From Syntrophaceae bacterium UBA2280 (GTDB lineage: Bacteria; Desulfobacterota; Syntrophia; Syntrophales; Smithellaceae): DNA of 64,000 nt. The notes beneath the pieces were generated by a model that was not told the origin of the DNA, did not search any database, and saw nothing but the letters and a program-made list of their open reading frames with translations. Of the stretch, positions 26,447 to 33,824 are shown piece by piece (positions within the stretch are counted from its first letter, which is position 1; every line of letters begins with the position of its first letter). The position numbers and the translations under genes were made by a program. Location of the stretch: NCBI GenBank assembly GCA_002347685.1, contig DDWS01000045.1, forward strand, positions 31,540 through 95,539, in the 5' to 3' direction.

Positions 26447-26611
26447 TCACGAAAGCCGTATTGGGCGGTCTTTCTCCTTGTGCTGATCCTCCGAGCAAGA
26501 GCATCCGGAGCAGCCCGCGCAGCCGCCCTTATTCCTGAAGAGGCTACGGTAAAGCAGCCACCCCGCCGCCGTCACGATACACACAGCGAGAATCACATCC
26601 AATAAACTCAT
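26447..26611 (-). CDS. FeoB-associated Cys-rich membrane protein (P8 type)
   Basis: A 54-residue single-pass membrane protein: MSLLDVILAVCIVTAAGWLL, then RSLFRNKGGCAGCSGCSCSE with five Cys in ten residues and a charged tail. This matches the small FeoB-linked Cys-rich proteins thought to assist Fe(II) uptake by FeoB. The ATG at 26611 is 6 bases after AAGGAG; the ATG at 26617 is also possible. It follows feoB across a palindromic repeat. Confidence 0.8.
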   Translation of the reverse strand: MSLLDVILAVCIVTAAGWLLYRSLFRNKGGCAGCSGCSCSEDQHKEKDRPIRLS

Positions 26612-26631
26612 ATCCATCTCCTTTTTTGCTT

Positions 26632-26735
26632 CCCCCTTTTCTAAAGGGGGATTGAGGGGGATTTTAAAAAATCCTCCCCGACCCTCCTTTAGAAAAGGAG
26701 GGCCACTGCATCTGCGGTGCAATCCACCATTCACC
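26632..26735. repeat. Palindromic intergenic repeat, copy 1 (AGGGGGATT type)
   Basis: Two G-rich direct motifs (AAAGGGGGATTGAGGGGGAT) are followed by a CCTCC/GGAGG hairpin around TTTAGAAAA, then GGGCCACTGC and a C-rich tail CAATCCACCATTCACC. A second copy with an insertion lies at 29766-29901. Confidence 0.75.
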
Positions 26736-26739
26736 GCCT

Positions 26740-28947
26740 TCATCCCAGTCCTATGATCCTTCCCCCCTGGTAAATGACAAACGCCACCGTCCAGGCAAGC
26801 GCAGTCTGATAGGCAATGGTCACCCCTGCCCATTTCCAGCTGCCGAATTCATGTCTCATGGCGACGAGAACAATGAAGCAGGGCAGATACAATAGAACGA
26901 AAGCCATAAAGGCATACGCCGAAAGAGGTGTGAAGGCTTTCGCAATGACTGATCTAAGACCCGCAGTTTCTTCGTCTTCTTCCGCGCTCATGGTGGCAAC
27001 ACCAACGGTGGAAAATACATTTTTAGCCGCGTTACCAAAGGCGCCAATAAAAGAGACACCGATTTCCTTTATTTCTTCGCCAACAGTTGGCGCTTCTTGA
27101 TTTTCTTCTTCTTCGGTTTCGGGGATATAGACTTGGCCCATTGTCGAAACGACAATTTCCTTGGCGACGATGCCGGTCAGAAGCGATGCGGCGGCTTCCC
27201 AGGTGCCGAACCCCAGCGGAGCAAAGACCGGTGCGATGGTTTGACTGGCTATCCCCAGATAGGAATCCTTCTTTGATTCAACGCCCCACGGCATATTCAG
27301 GCCGAACCAGACAAAGACAGAGATGGCCAGAATCCACGTGCCGGCTTTGATGAGATAGTGTTTTCCCTTTTCCCATGTGTGAATCATAAGATTTTTCATA
27401 GTCGGCATCCGGTATGGCGGCAGCTCCATGATAAAAGCCGGTGATTCGCCGCGAAAGAGCGTTTTCTTGAAGAGCCAGCCCACTGCCACGGCCAGCGCAA
27501 TGCCCAGAATATAGAGCGACCATAAGACCGTTCCGGCATATGCGGCAAAAAATACGCCTGTAAAAACCACGTAAACCGGCAGGCGCGCGCCGCAGGACAT
27601 CAGCGGTATCAGCAGCGCGGTGAGCGCCTTGTCGCGCGGGTTTTCCAGTGTGCGCGTGGCATACACCGCCGGCACATTGCAGCCAAATCCCAAAAGCAGC
27701 GGAATGAACGATTTGCCGTGCAGTCCGATGGCATGCATTACGCGGTCCATCACAAAAGCCGCACGCGCCATGTAGCCGCTTGCCTCCAGAAGCGTGATGA
27801 AAAACATCATGGCGAAGATGGGCGGCAGAAATACGAGCACAGCGCCAACACCGCCGATGATCCCTTCGGTGACCAGTGATATCGTCCAGTCAGGTGCGGC
27901 AACAAGCGCCATCAGGGTGGAGGTCCAGCGGGTGAGCGGCCCTGCGACAACGCCGTCGAGCCAGTCGGTGAAGGGGCCGGCGATATCAAAGGTCAGTTTA
28001 AAGATCAACCACATCGCCACCAGAAATACGGGGATTCCCAGGTAGCGGTTCAAGACAACGGCGTCGATCCGTTCGGTCAGCTCCCTTTTTCTCTTTTGTG
28101 GTTTTTGGAGCGCTTCACGGGTCAGTCCCGCAGCCAAAGCGTATCGGGTATCGGCCATCAGTGCCTCGAGATCCTCGCCGTGTGCCGCCCTCAGATGGCG
28201 TGTGGCTTTTCCCAGAAATGGCGCATTGACTGAAATGCCGCTTGCCTGCATCACCTGGACGTCTGCCTCCAGCAGCTTAAGCGCAAGCCAGCGAGTATGC
28301 GGTACACTCGAATACGCAGGAAGCTCGGAGAGAATCGTAGCCACGGCTTTTTCAATATCTTCTCCGTAAGACACATGGCCTGCCGTGTGATTTTCCGGAT
28401 CGGTGGCGAAAGACACCGCCTGTTCCAAAAGCCTGTCGAGGCCGTCGCGCCGCGTGGCGACCGTCGGAACCACCGTGCAGCCGAGCATTGCCGAGATTTT
28501 CTCCGTATCGATAATAAGCCCTTTTTGCAACGCCTCGTCATGCATATTGAGCGCCATCACCAGCGGGATGTTAAGCTCCAGCAATTGCATTGTGAAATAC
28601 AAATTACGCTCCAGATTGGTTGCATCGACCACGTTGATGATCACATCCGGTTTTTGAGTCACCAGATAGTCGCGGGCAATGACTTCCTCCTGCGTATAGG
28701 GGCTCAAACTGTACGTGCCGGGCAGATCCACCAGCGTGATCTGCCGGCCCTTAAACTCGAAGGAAGCGGATCTTTTCTCCACCGTTACGCCCGGCCAGTT
28801 GCCCACGTGCAGCCGGGAACCGGCTATGGCGTTGATCAGCGTGGATTTGCCCGCGTTAGGGTTTCCCGCCACTGCGATGATCAGATCTTTTTTCTCATGA
28901 TCCTGCCTGGACTTGCCTGATGTGTTGGATTTCATTTCCATGGTCAC
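26740..28947 (-). CDS. feoB: Ferrous iron transport protein B (first copy)
   Basis: Inner-membrane Fe(II) transporter with an N-terminal G domain. G1 is GNPNAGKSTLINAIAG, the switch region is WPGVTVEKRSASF, G3 is VDLPGTYSLSPYT, G4 is NMHDE and G5 is in PTVATRRDG. The core membrane domain has the two Gate motifs with FLPPIFAMMFFI and CGARLPVYVVF, and GFGCNVPAVYATRTLENPRD. Normal length at 735 residues. The GTG at 28947 overlaps the feoA stop (GTGA); an ATG two codons later is an alternative. The unit feoA-feoA-feoB-P8 lies behind a Fur box, so it should be induced by iron limitation. Confidence 0.95.
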   Translation of the reverse strand: MTMEMKSNTSGKSRQDHEKKDLIIAVAGNPNAGKSTLINAIAGSRLHVGNWPGVTVEKRSASFEFKGRQITLVDLPGTYSLSPYTQEEVIARDYLVTQKPDVIINVVDATNLERNLYFTMQLLELNIPLVMALNMHDEALQKGLIIDTEKISAMLGCTVVPTVATRRDGLDRLLEQAVSFATDPENHTAGHVSYGEDIEKAVATILSELPAYSSVPHTRWLALKLLEADVQVMQASGISVNAPFLGKATRHLRAAHGEDLEALMADTRYALAAGLTREALQKPQKRKRELTERIDAVVLNRYLGIPVFLVAMWLIFKLTFDIAGPFTDWLDGVVAGPLTRWTSTLMALVAAPDWTISLVTEGIIGGVGAVLVFLPPIFAMMFFITLLEASGYMARAAFVMDRVMHAIGLHGKSFIPLLLGFGCNVPAVYATRTLENPRDKALTALLIPLMSCGARLPVYVVFTGVFFAAYAGTVLWSLYILGIALAVAVGWLFKKTLFRGESPAFIMELPPYRMPTMKNLMIHTWEKGKHYLIKAGTWILAISVFVWFGLNMPWGVESKKDSYLGIASQTIAPVFAPLGFGTWEAAASLLTGIVAKEIVVSTMGQVYIPETEEEENQEAPTVGEEIKEIGVSFIGAFGNAAKNVFSTVGVATMSAEEDEETAGLRSVIAKAFTPLSAYAFMAFVLLYLPCFIVLVAMRHEFGSWKWAGVTIAYQTALAWTVAFVIYQGGRIIGLG

Positions 28948-29168
28948 GCAGCCTCCACATCAATTTTATCTGCCTCACCACGCCTGAGCGAGAGCTGGTA
29001 GCTTTTAATGTGTACCTCCATCGGGTCCCCCAGCGGTGCGACCTTTTCCACACGCACCGTGGTTCCTGAGACCACCCCCATATCCATCAGGCGGCGCTTC
29101 AGCGCACCTGAAACATTGATCTTTGTAATGATCCCGCATTGCCCGGGTTTCAAATCCGCCAGTGTCAT
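28944..29168 (-). CDS. feoA: FeoA domain protein
   Basis: A 74-residue SH3-like accessory protein for FeoB: MTLADLKPGQCGIITKINVS, then GALKRRLMDMGVVSGTTVRV, then PLGDPMEVHIKSYQLSLRR. Overlaps both neighbours by 4 bases, showing translational coupling from the upstream His-rich FeoA into feoB. Confidence 0.94.
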   Translation of the reverse strand: MTLADLKPGQCGIITKINVSGALKRRLMDMGVVSGTTVRVEKVAPLGDPMEVHIKSYQLSLRRGEADKIDVEAA

Positions 29169-29506
29169 CCTTCAATCCTCCGAACATAAATTTTCATGGC
29201 CGCGCCGCGCGCAACCGCGATGCGGCATTCATCTACTCTTAAGACCAGCGGGCCTGCACCTCTGTTGGAGAGCATTTCCACCTGTTTTCCAGGTCTGAGG
29301 CCCATATTCATCAGGTGATCCGATGCCTGATGTTTGGTCCCGTGGCTGCTGCACGTCTTACAGCCGCCGCAACAGTCGGCATGACCGCCGTGCCTGTGGG
29401 TGTGGCCATGACCGTGATGATGCGGGTGTGCATGGTCCAGCCCCGCAGCGCGCTCGACAATTTCTCCTGTTTCTCCTTCATTGAGTAATGCCAGTGGCGA
29501 CATCAT
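29165..29506 (-). CDS. FeoA-type protein with His/Cys-rich insertion
   Basis: A 113-residue protein whose ends are FeoA-like (SPLALLNEGETGEIVERAAG at the start, LMNMGLRPGKQVEMLSNRGA and GPLVLRVDECRIAVARGAAM at the end). They are interrupted at about residues 24-60 by a metal-ligand-rich stretch, HPHHHGHGHTHRHGGHADCC then GGCKTCSSHG. That insert offers a dozen His and five Cys for metal binding. It is the first gene after the Fur box at 29533 and overlaps feoA by 4 bases. It may deliver or sense Fe(II) for FeoB; a zinc or nickel role is also possible. Confidence 0.82.
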   Translation of the reverse strand: MMSPLALLNEGETGEIVERAAGLDHAHPHHHGHGHTHRHGGHADCCGGCKTCSSHGTKHQASDHLMNMGLRPGKQVEMLSNRGAGPLVLRVDECRIAVARGAAMKIYVRRIEG

Positions 29507-29532
29507 TGTTTCTCCTTCCTTTGTCCGATCTT

Positions 29533-29551
29533 GCTAATGATTATCATTATC
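29533..29551. promoter_or_regulatory. Fur box of the feo operon
   Basis: GCTAATGATTATCATTATC matches the classical GATAATGATAATCATTATC Fur site at nearly every position. It lies 27 bases upstream of the first feoA-type gene. Confidence 0.88.
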
Positions 29552-29765
29552 AATAGTAAATTTAAAAAAATGCTGATCAATTCATCAGCTGTCATCCAAT
29601 AAAAAAGGCTCACTTACTGCAGTTCCCGGATGACGGTTACCGTGGGCATTGAATCGTCCCCCCCTCCTTTCCCAAGGATGATAAGTGGGATTAGAACGAA
29701 ACTCAAAGCATTTCCACTTTTTTTAAGGGGGAACAAGGGGAATTTGAGAATGACTCAGGTCTTCC

Positions 29766-29887
29766 CCCCTTTTTTAAAAGGGGATTGAGGGGGATTTTTT
29801 AAATCCTCCCCGACCCTCCTCGTGCCACCTCGTGTGACCTTCAGGTCATTAGGTGTTTAGAAAAGGAGGGCCACTGCCCCTGCGGCG
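29766..29887. repeat. Palindromic intergenic repeat, copy 2, with a nested 36-base insertion
   Basis: Same element as at 26632 (AAAAGGGGATTGAGGGGGAT, CCTCCCCGACCCTCCT, TTAGAAAAGGAGGGCCACTG). Its central hairpin is split by 29821-29856, which itself folds: CACCT and TGACCT pair with AGGTCA and AGGTG. Confidence 0.75.
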
Positions 29888-29908
29888 CCATCCACCATCC
29901 GCTATCCG
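29888..29908. repeat. Heptamer array F, overlapping the fur stop codon
   Basis: CCATCCA, CCATCCG and CTATCCG are three 7-base units, the reverse complement type of GTGGATA/GCGGATA. The last contains the TAG stop of fur (minus strand, 29902-29904). Confidence 0.7.
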
Positions 29909-30345
29909 CTACGATGTCCTTTCCGGCATTCCGCGCAATTGCCATAGAGATAGAGCGCATGATCCGTCAATACAAATCCGTACTGTTCAGCCACGCGTTT
30001 TTGCAGCTCTTCGATTACCGAGTCCACTACCTCCACCATCTTCCCGCATCCCCGGCAGACTAAATGGTCATGGTGGGGGTGGTTGTAGTTGTGTTCGTAG
30101 CGTGTCACGCCGTCGCCGAAATCCACCTCTCGCGCCAGGCCCGCCTCCGAAAGAAGCTTCAAATTACGGTATACCGTGGCCTGCCCGATGGACGGGTCGC
30201 GCTTCTTGATGATGTCATAGAGTTGCTCCGCGCTGACATGCTCCTCTCGTTTTAAAAAGACGTCCAGAATGAGTTCCCGCTGCGGCGTGTCGCGCAAATC
30301 TTTCTGTGCAAGAAATTTGTGGAATATGTCCTGCTCCGCCTTCAT
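29902..30345 (-). CDS. fur: Fur-family metalloregulator
   Basis: A 147-residue ferric uptake regulator: winged helix LRDTPQRELILDVFLKREEH then SAEQLYDIIKKRDPSIGQAT and VYRNLKLLSEAGLAREV. The metal-binding His cluster is YEHNYNHPHHDHLVC, and the structural zinc knuckles are CRGCGK and CAECRK. It stands between two Fur boxes and has its own at 30364-30382, so it is autoregulated and probably controls the flanking feo operon and the 53-kb operon. Its last codons and stop come from heptamer repeat sequence. Confidence 0.93.
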   Translation of the reverse strand: MKAEQDIFHKFLAQKDLRDTPQRELILDVFLKREEHVSAEQLYDIIKKRDPSIGQATVYRNLKLLSEAGLAREVDFGDGVTRYEHNYNHPHHDHLVCRGCGKMVEVVDSVIEELQKRVAEQYGFVLTDHALYLYGNCAECRKGHRSG

Positions 30346-30363
30346 TGTATTTCAAAGCCTTTC

Positions 30364-30382
30364 GTTATTGATTATCATTATC
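30364..30382. promoter_or_regulatory. Fur box upstream of fur
   Basis: GTTATTGATTATCATTATC, 18 bases before the fur start codon. A minus-strand TTGACA lies upstream, at 30418-30423 on the plus strand as TGTCAA, giving a promoter with the box at or just after the start site. Confidence 0.85.
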
Positions 30383-30534
30383 AATTGGAATGCTAAATAC
30401 CTCAGCCCCGCAGGGTCTGTCAAGAGAAATATTTCAACTTTTTTGATCAACCAGAATTAAAAATATAAAACTTAATAATCCAGAAGACTTTGTTTCTGGA
30501 AACGGGCTAAAGCCACAGAAATGCATTTTTCTGC

Positions 30535-30571
30535 TTGACATTCATTGTTATAAATACTATTGCGCACAATA
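30535..30571 (+). promoter_or_regulatory. Promoter and MarR/OhrR-type operator of the peroxide-defence operon
   Basis: TTGACA (30535-30540) is followed 17 bases later by a -10 region inside the inverted repeat TATTG-CGCA-CAATA (30558-30571). An operator on the -10 element fits repression by the OhrR homologue encoded downstream. Confidence 0.55.
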
Positions 30572-30617
30572 CAAAATGAGGCAATTAAATAAATTTAAGC
30601 GATAAAAGGAGAAAAAC

Positions 30618-31007
30618 ATGAATCAAAACAACCTGGATAACCCAAACAGCGGATCCGAAGACCTCGTCAAATCATTCCGGCTGATGTGGGATGGTTTCCC
30701 CCATCCGGTGCTGCTTTTGCGAAAAAACAGGATGATTGTCGATTCCAACAAGCTGGCCCGCGATCTGGGCGTGCCTGCCGGAGTCAAATGCCGCGACATT
30801 TCGCCTTATCCTGCAAAGTGTAAGAAGAGCTGTCTGGCGGATAAAGCGCTGGCTTCCGGAACGACCGAACGCACCATCAGCCGCCTGGGCGGAAAGATCA
30901 CGGATACCTACTGGATTCCACTGCACCCCGACCACAGCGATCTGTATCTGCATTTTGTCGTGGATCTGCCCGAGGCGCTGATTCAGGAACAGACAACCAA
31001 TGCATGA
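30618..31007 (+). CDS. Small PAS-like protein
   Basis: A 129-residue cytoplasmic protein. FRLMWDGFPHPVLLLRKNRM then IVDSNKLARDLGVPAGVKCRD looks like the first strands and helices of a PAS domain, and the last strands are TDTYWIPLHPDHSDLYLHFV. Between them is a Cys-containing loop (KCRDISPYPAKCKKSCLADK, three Cys) that could bind a metal or respond to oxidation. AAAAGGAG precedes the ATG. It is the first gene of the operon with selenoperoxiredoxin, ohrR and ohr, so a redox-sensing job is plausible but unproven. Confidence 0.65.
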   Translation: MNQNNLDNPNSGSEDLVKSFRLMWDGFPHPVLLLRKNRMIVDSNKLARDLGVPAGVKCRDISPYPAKCKKSCLADKALASGTTERTISRLGGKITDTYWIPLHPDHSDLYLHFVVDLPEALIQEQTTNA

Positions 31008-31135
31008 TGAAAAAAGCAGTCAGCGAAATGGCCGGCGAGGCGGCAGCCGGAATGATGTTTGCGGCAGCAACGTTTTCAGTTACCGGCGTCAGGCCGCTTG
31101 CCGATTTCGGTCAGGGGTGGGAGAAGTCTGTCTGA
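31007..31135 (+). CDS. Small 42-residue ORF coupled to the PAS-like gene
   Basis: The ATG overlaps the stop of the PAS-like gene (TGATG), a common coupling arrangement. The product starts MKKAVSEMAGEAAAGMMFAA and ends LADFGQGWEKSV, with a short Ala/Met-rich hydrophobic middle (about residues 9-25). It could be a small membrane-associated peptide. There is no known family and no conservation data; it may be spurious. Confidence 0.35.
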   Translation: MKKAVSEMAGEAAAGMMFAAATFSVTGVRPLADFGQGWEKSV

Positions 31136-31205
31136 GACCCCATTGCTTGCAAATGAAATGAGCAGAAACGATCAAACAAACCAAAACTTGAATCAGGAGG
31201 AACAC

Positions 31206-31757
31206 ATGCGTGACGTAAAGAAGCTTATTGTAATGGTGGTGATGGTGGCAGCAGTCCTGTCGGCCTGCGCATCCACGGATGTTCAAAAGACATCCAATGC
31301 GCAGAATGCAACGGCACATGATTTTACGCTGCCCGATTCAAACGGGAAACCGGTGAAGTTAAGCGATGTCCTCAAGGATTACCGGGGAGCGGTGATCGCC
31401 TTTTATCCCAAGGACGACAGCAGGAATTGAACACCCGAATTTGTTGAGTTTCAACAAAACATGAATCAATTCGAAGCACGCAATATTAAGGTTCTGGGGA
31501 TCAGCAGAGACTCGGCGCAGTCCCATCGCAATTTTATCGCCAGGCACGGCCTGATCAATGTGACATTACTAACTGACGAAAAAGCTGACGTCATAAAAAT
31601 GTATGGTGCCAGCCACGCATTGCTGCCGGTCTCGAAGCGGGTCTATATCATTGTGGACAAGCAGATGAGGATCGTCTACAGAAAGGATACGGGGTTCGAT
31701 CTTCTGCCCGATCAGACGCGAACACTGATTGGAGAAATCGACCGCCATATTCCATGA
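31206..31757 (+). CDS. Selenocysteine-containing peroxiredoxin lipoprotein (BCP type, in-frame TGA)
   Basis: A thiol/selenol peroxidase of 183 residues that reduces peroxides. AGGAGG precedes the ATG. Residues 1-21 form a lipoprotein signal (VVMVAAVLSAC, Cys21), so it should sit outside the cytoplasm. The BCP-like core has HDFTLPDSNGKPVKLSDVLK and GAVIAFYPKDDSRN, then TGA at 31428-31430, then TPEFVEFQQN. In BCP proteins the segment reads FYPKD-TPGCT, so the TGA falls exactly on the peroxidatic Cys position (residue 75). The frame then continues intact to 31757 (VLGISRDSAQSHRNFIARHG). No other Cys exists after it, so it is of 1-Sec type. A SECIS-like hairpin follows the TGA. The alternative, a nonsense mutation, is less likely given this exact placement. 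Confidence 0.85.
31440..31458 (+). promoter_or_regulatory. Bacterial SECIS-like element
   Basis: TTTGTTGA (31440-31447) pairs perfectly with TCAACAAA (31451-31458) around a three-base loop GTT. The loop begins with G, 17 bases after the TGA. Bacterial SECIS hairpins lie within the coding region just 3' of UGA and need a G at the start of a small apical loop, so position and loop both fit. Confidence 0.7.
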
Positions 31758-31769
31758 AAGCGAGTTTAT

Positions 31770-32264
31770 ATGAAAGAAGATGAATTTCTGAAGCTGGATA
31801 ATCAACTGTGCTTTGCGCTGTATGCCGCCTCCCGGGTGTTGACGAAGCTCTATGGGCCTTTTTTGGCCAAACTGAATCTTACGTATCCCCAATACCTGGT
31901 GATGCTGGTGTTGTGGGAACATGAGACCTTGAGTGTGAGCGACATCGGCCGGCTTTTGTACCTGGATTCCGGTACGCTCACACCGTTGCTCAAACGTCTG
32001 GAGGCAGCGGGTTTGATTACCCGGAACCGGCTTCCAACGGATGAACGAAAAGTCATGGTGGCGCTCACACCTCAAGGCAGCGCCATGAAGCAGCAGGCTG
32101 CAAGCGTCCCCATGGAGCTTTTCTGCCGCAGCGGTTTGACGGTTGAAGAATTTCAAGCCATTAAACAAAATGTCACCACGCTTCTGGAGCGGATGAACGA
32201 GGATGTCCATCCCCCGGACCAGTGCGCGGATACAGCCGGTGAGAGCAAAATTCCTGATCGATAA
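31770..32264 (+). CDS. ohrR: OhrR-type MarR-family peroxide-sensing repressor
   Basis: A dimeric winged-helix repressor. FLKLDNQLCFALYAASRVLT contains the conserved reactive Cys (Cys14) with which OhrR senses organic hydroperoxides. The DNA-binding part is LSVSDIGRLLYLDSGTLTPL then LKRLEAAGLITRNRLPTDER. It has 164 residues, with an unusual tail after NEDVHPPDQ that runs into the remnant of a glutathione peroxidase gene. It lies between the selenoperoxiredoxin and ohr, and the TATTG-N4-CAATA operator at 30558 is its likely target. Only a weak ribosome site is seen. Confidence 0.9.
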   Translation: MKEDEFLKLDNQLCFALYAASRVLTKLYGPFLAKLNLTYPQYLVMLVLWEHETLSVSDIGRLLYLDSGTLTPLLKRLEAAGLITRNRLPTDERKVMVALTPQGSAMKQQAASVPMELFCRSGLTVEEFQAIKQNVTTLLERMNEDVHPPDQCADTAGESKIPDR

Positions 32265-32343
32265 AAACGGGAAAGTGGTTCGAAGATTTGCCCCCGGCAC
32301 GAAACCGGAAAAGCTGTCCAGGACGATTGAGAAATTACTCTAA
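32239..32343 (+). pseudogene. C-terminal remnant of a glutathione peroxidase gene
   Basis: An open stretch of 34 codons encodes KFLIDKNGKVVRRFAPGTKP then EKLSRTIEKLL and stop. This is the characteristic last segment of GPx proteins (W-KFLVD-G-vv-RFAPTT-P). The rest of the gene, including the catalytic Sec/Cys domain, is missing; the 5' part overlaps the end of ohrR in another frame. A deletion joining ohrR to this stub is the simplest reading. Confidence 0.75.
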
Positions 32344-32359
32344 AAGGAGATGCGAATCA

Positions 32360-32791
32360 ATGGCCATAAATGTTTTATACACAGCCAATGCAGTAGCGAC
32401 AGGAGGCCGAAACGGCCATACACAATCGGACGACGGACTGGTCAGTGTGAATTTGTCCATTCCCAAGGCGATGGGCGGCCCCGGAAAAGAAGGGACCACG
32501 ACGCCCGAGCATTTGTTTGCGGCGGGATACGCCGCCTGTTTCGGAAGCGCCTGCGAGTTTATGTCTCGCATGCTAAAGCTCATTCCGAAAAGTATCGAAG
32601 TGAAATGCGCGGTGGGCATCGGGGCGAATCATGAAGGCAGCTTCGGCCTGACGGTTGATATGGAGGTGAGCGTTGCCGGACTTTCTCAGGAGGATACCGA
32701 AAAGGTTGTTGCGGCAGGGCATCAAGCCTGTCCGTATTCGAACGCCATTCAAGGGAACGTTGATGTCAACATTAAGGTTGTGGCCGTCTGA
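32360..32791 (+). CDS. ohr: Organic hydroperoxide resistance protein Ohr (OsmC family)
   Basis: A Cys-based, lipoyl-dependent peroxidase that detoxifies organic hydroperoxides. Both active-site Cys are present at the canonical places, Cys60 in AAGYAACFGSA and Cys124 in GHQACPYSNAI, together with the conserved Arg of GGRNGH near residue 17 and TTTPEHLFAAGY. It has 143 residues from the ATG at 32360, 10 bases after AAAGGAG. The OsmC-type Ohr subgroup is supported by the ohrR neighbour. It is the last gene of the operon. Confidence 0.94.
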   Translation: MAINVLYTANAVATGGRNGHTQSDDGLVSVNLSIPKAMGGPGKEGTTTPEHLFAAGYAACFGSACEFMSRMLKLIPKSIEVKCAVGIGANHEGSFGLTVDMEVSVAGLSQEDTEKVVAAGHQACPYSNAIQGNVDVNIKVVAV

Positions 32792-32879
32792 TCTTCGCTG
32801 CACCCGCTCAGCCGCAGGTTTTTTCAGCGGAGGATACGGGCGATGACCGTGCCGGACGCCGTCGCAGGCAGTTTGGGCT

Positions 32880-33824
32880 CTAGTACCCGACGAAAAGAAG
32901 CAAACCGAATCCCAATACCAGAAGCGCACCGCCGATCGTCAACCCGTTTGATATAAACCTGCGGCGCGGCCACAGGGACTGCCCTGCAAAGAGCGCTGAT
33001 TTTCCGGCGGCCAGAGACAATGCCCCAATCAGGGTGATGGTGACGAACATTCCCGAAGCCATCGATAAAACGGCAAGAATACCGGCGGGAACCATCCCGA
33101 GGTTAATCGCAAAGAGCATGATCAGCATCACGCCCGGGCACGGAATCAGCCCCACCGACAAAGCCAGCGCGAAAAGCCCCTTGTCTTTTCTGAGTCCGGG
33201 GGGTGCATTTGAGTCTGTTTCTTTCCTGAACGCGCTCAAAACACCCCGGATTAAAAGATACGCGCCCACCAGGCAGATCAACGCAGCGCTGATGAGTTGC
33301 AGGCACCCCTCCGCGGCGGTCGTGCTTTCCATTGTGGCCGTTTTGAAAAAAATCAGAAAGGCGACAATCAGTATCCCGGCGCTGAGCGTATGGGCCGCCA
33401 CGATGGTCATGGCCGCCTTGACCGCATCGATAAACCGTGATCTCCCGGCAATCATATACGATCCGATAAACACCTTGCCATGCCCGGGACCGGCGGCGTG
33501 AATCATGCCGTACAAAAAAGAAAAAAAGGCCAGAAGCAAAACCGTCTTAGGCAGCGCCTTGTTGCCATGGCCGGCCAGAAGGTTTTCCATGTCGCGGCGC
33601 ACAGCGCTTTGCATTTTCGCTAAATGACTGGTCAGGAAGCGAACCGGCGTCAAAGATGTAAGCCGGAAGCGATCTTTGCTTTGCATTTCACTTGCGGCAT
33701 CATCCGGATCGCCTTGTGCGTCCGTGGTGACACCCTCCGAAGACATAAACGGGTTTTGGGCACAGGCGCACGCCGGTGAGAAAAGCAGACAGGCAAGCAT
33801 GAGGCAAACATAAAATTTCATCAT
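32880..33824 (-). CDS. NicO/RcnA-type nickel/cobalt transporter
   Basis: A membrane protein of about 314 residues with a signal-like N-terminus (LMLACLLFSPACACA) and a soluble stretch to about residue 95, then six or more helices. The diagnostic motif is FLYGMIHAAGPGHGKVFIGS with its His and acidic/glycine pattern, followed by AGRSRFIDAVKAAMTIVAAH TL and SVGLIPCPGVMLIM. The ATG at 33824 overlaps the stop of the DUF1007 gene. Such pairs with DUF1007 occur in metal uptake or efflux (Ni, Co, possibly Zn). Direction and metal cannot be told here. Confidence 0.83.
   Translation of the reverse strand: MMKFYVCLMLACLLFSPACACAQNPFMSSEGVTTDAQGDPDDAASEMQSKDRFRLTSLTPVRFLTSHLAKMQSAVRRDMENLLAGHGNKALPKTVLLLAFFSFLYGMIHAAGPGHGKVFIGSYMIAGRSRFIDAVKAAMTIVAAHTLSAGILIVAFLIFFKTATMESTTAAEGCLQLISAALICLVGAYLLIRGVLSAFRKETDSNAPPGLRKDKGLFALALSVGLIPCPGVMLIMLFAINLGMVPAGILAVLSMASGMFVTITLIGALSLAAGKSALFAGQSLWPRRRFISNGLTIGGALLVLGFGLLLFVGY

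Larger units (their letters stand above)
29507..29901. other. Intergenic region between feo operon and fur
   Basis: Contains the Fur box of the feo operon (29533-29551), G-rich palindromic repeat material from about 29650 (two related blocks), the second copy of the AGGGGGATT element with an insertion, and heptamers that overlap the fur stop codon. No gene is seen. Confidence 0.7.

Noticed and set aside
31428..31430. TGA read as a nonsense mutation splitting a peroxiredoxin pseudogene
   Set aside because: The TGA replaces precisely the peroxidatic Cys, the frame is otherwise undamaged on both sides, and a SECIS-like hairpin follows at the right distance.
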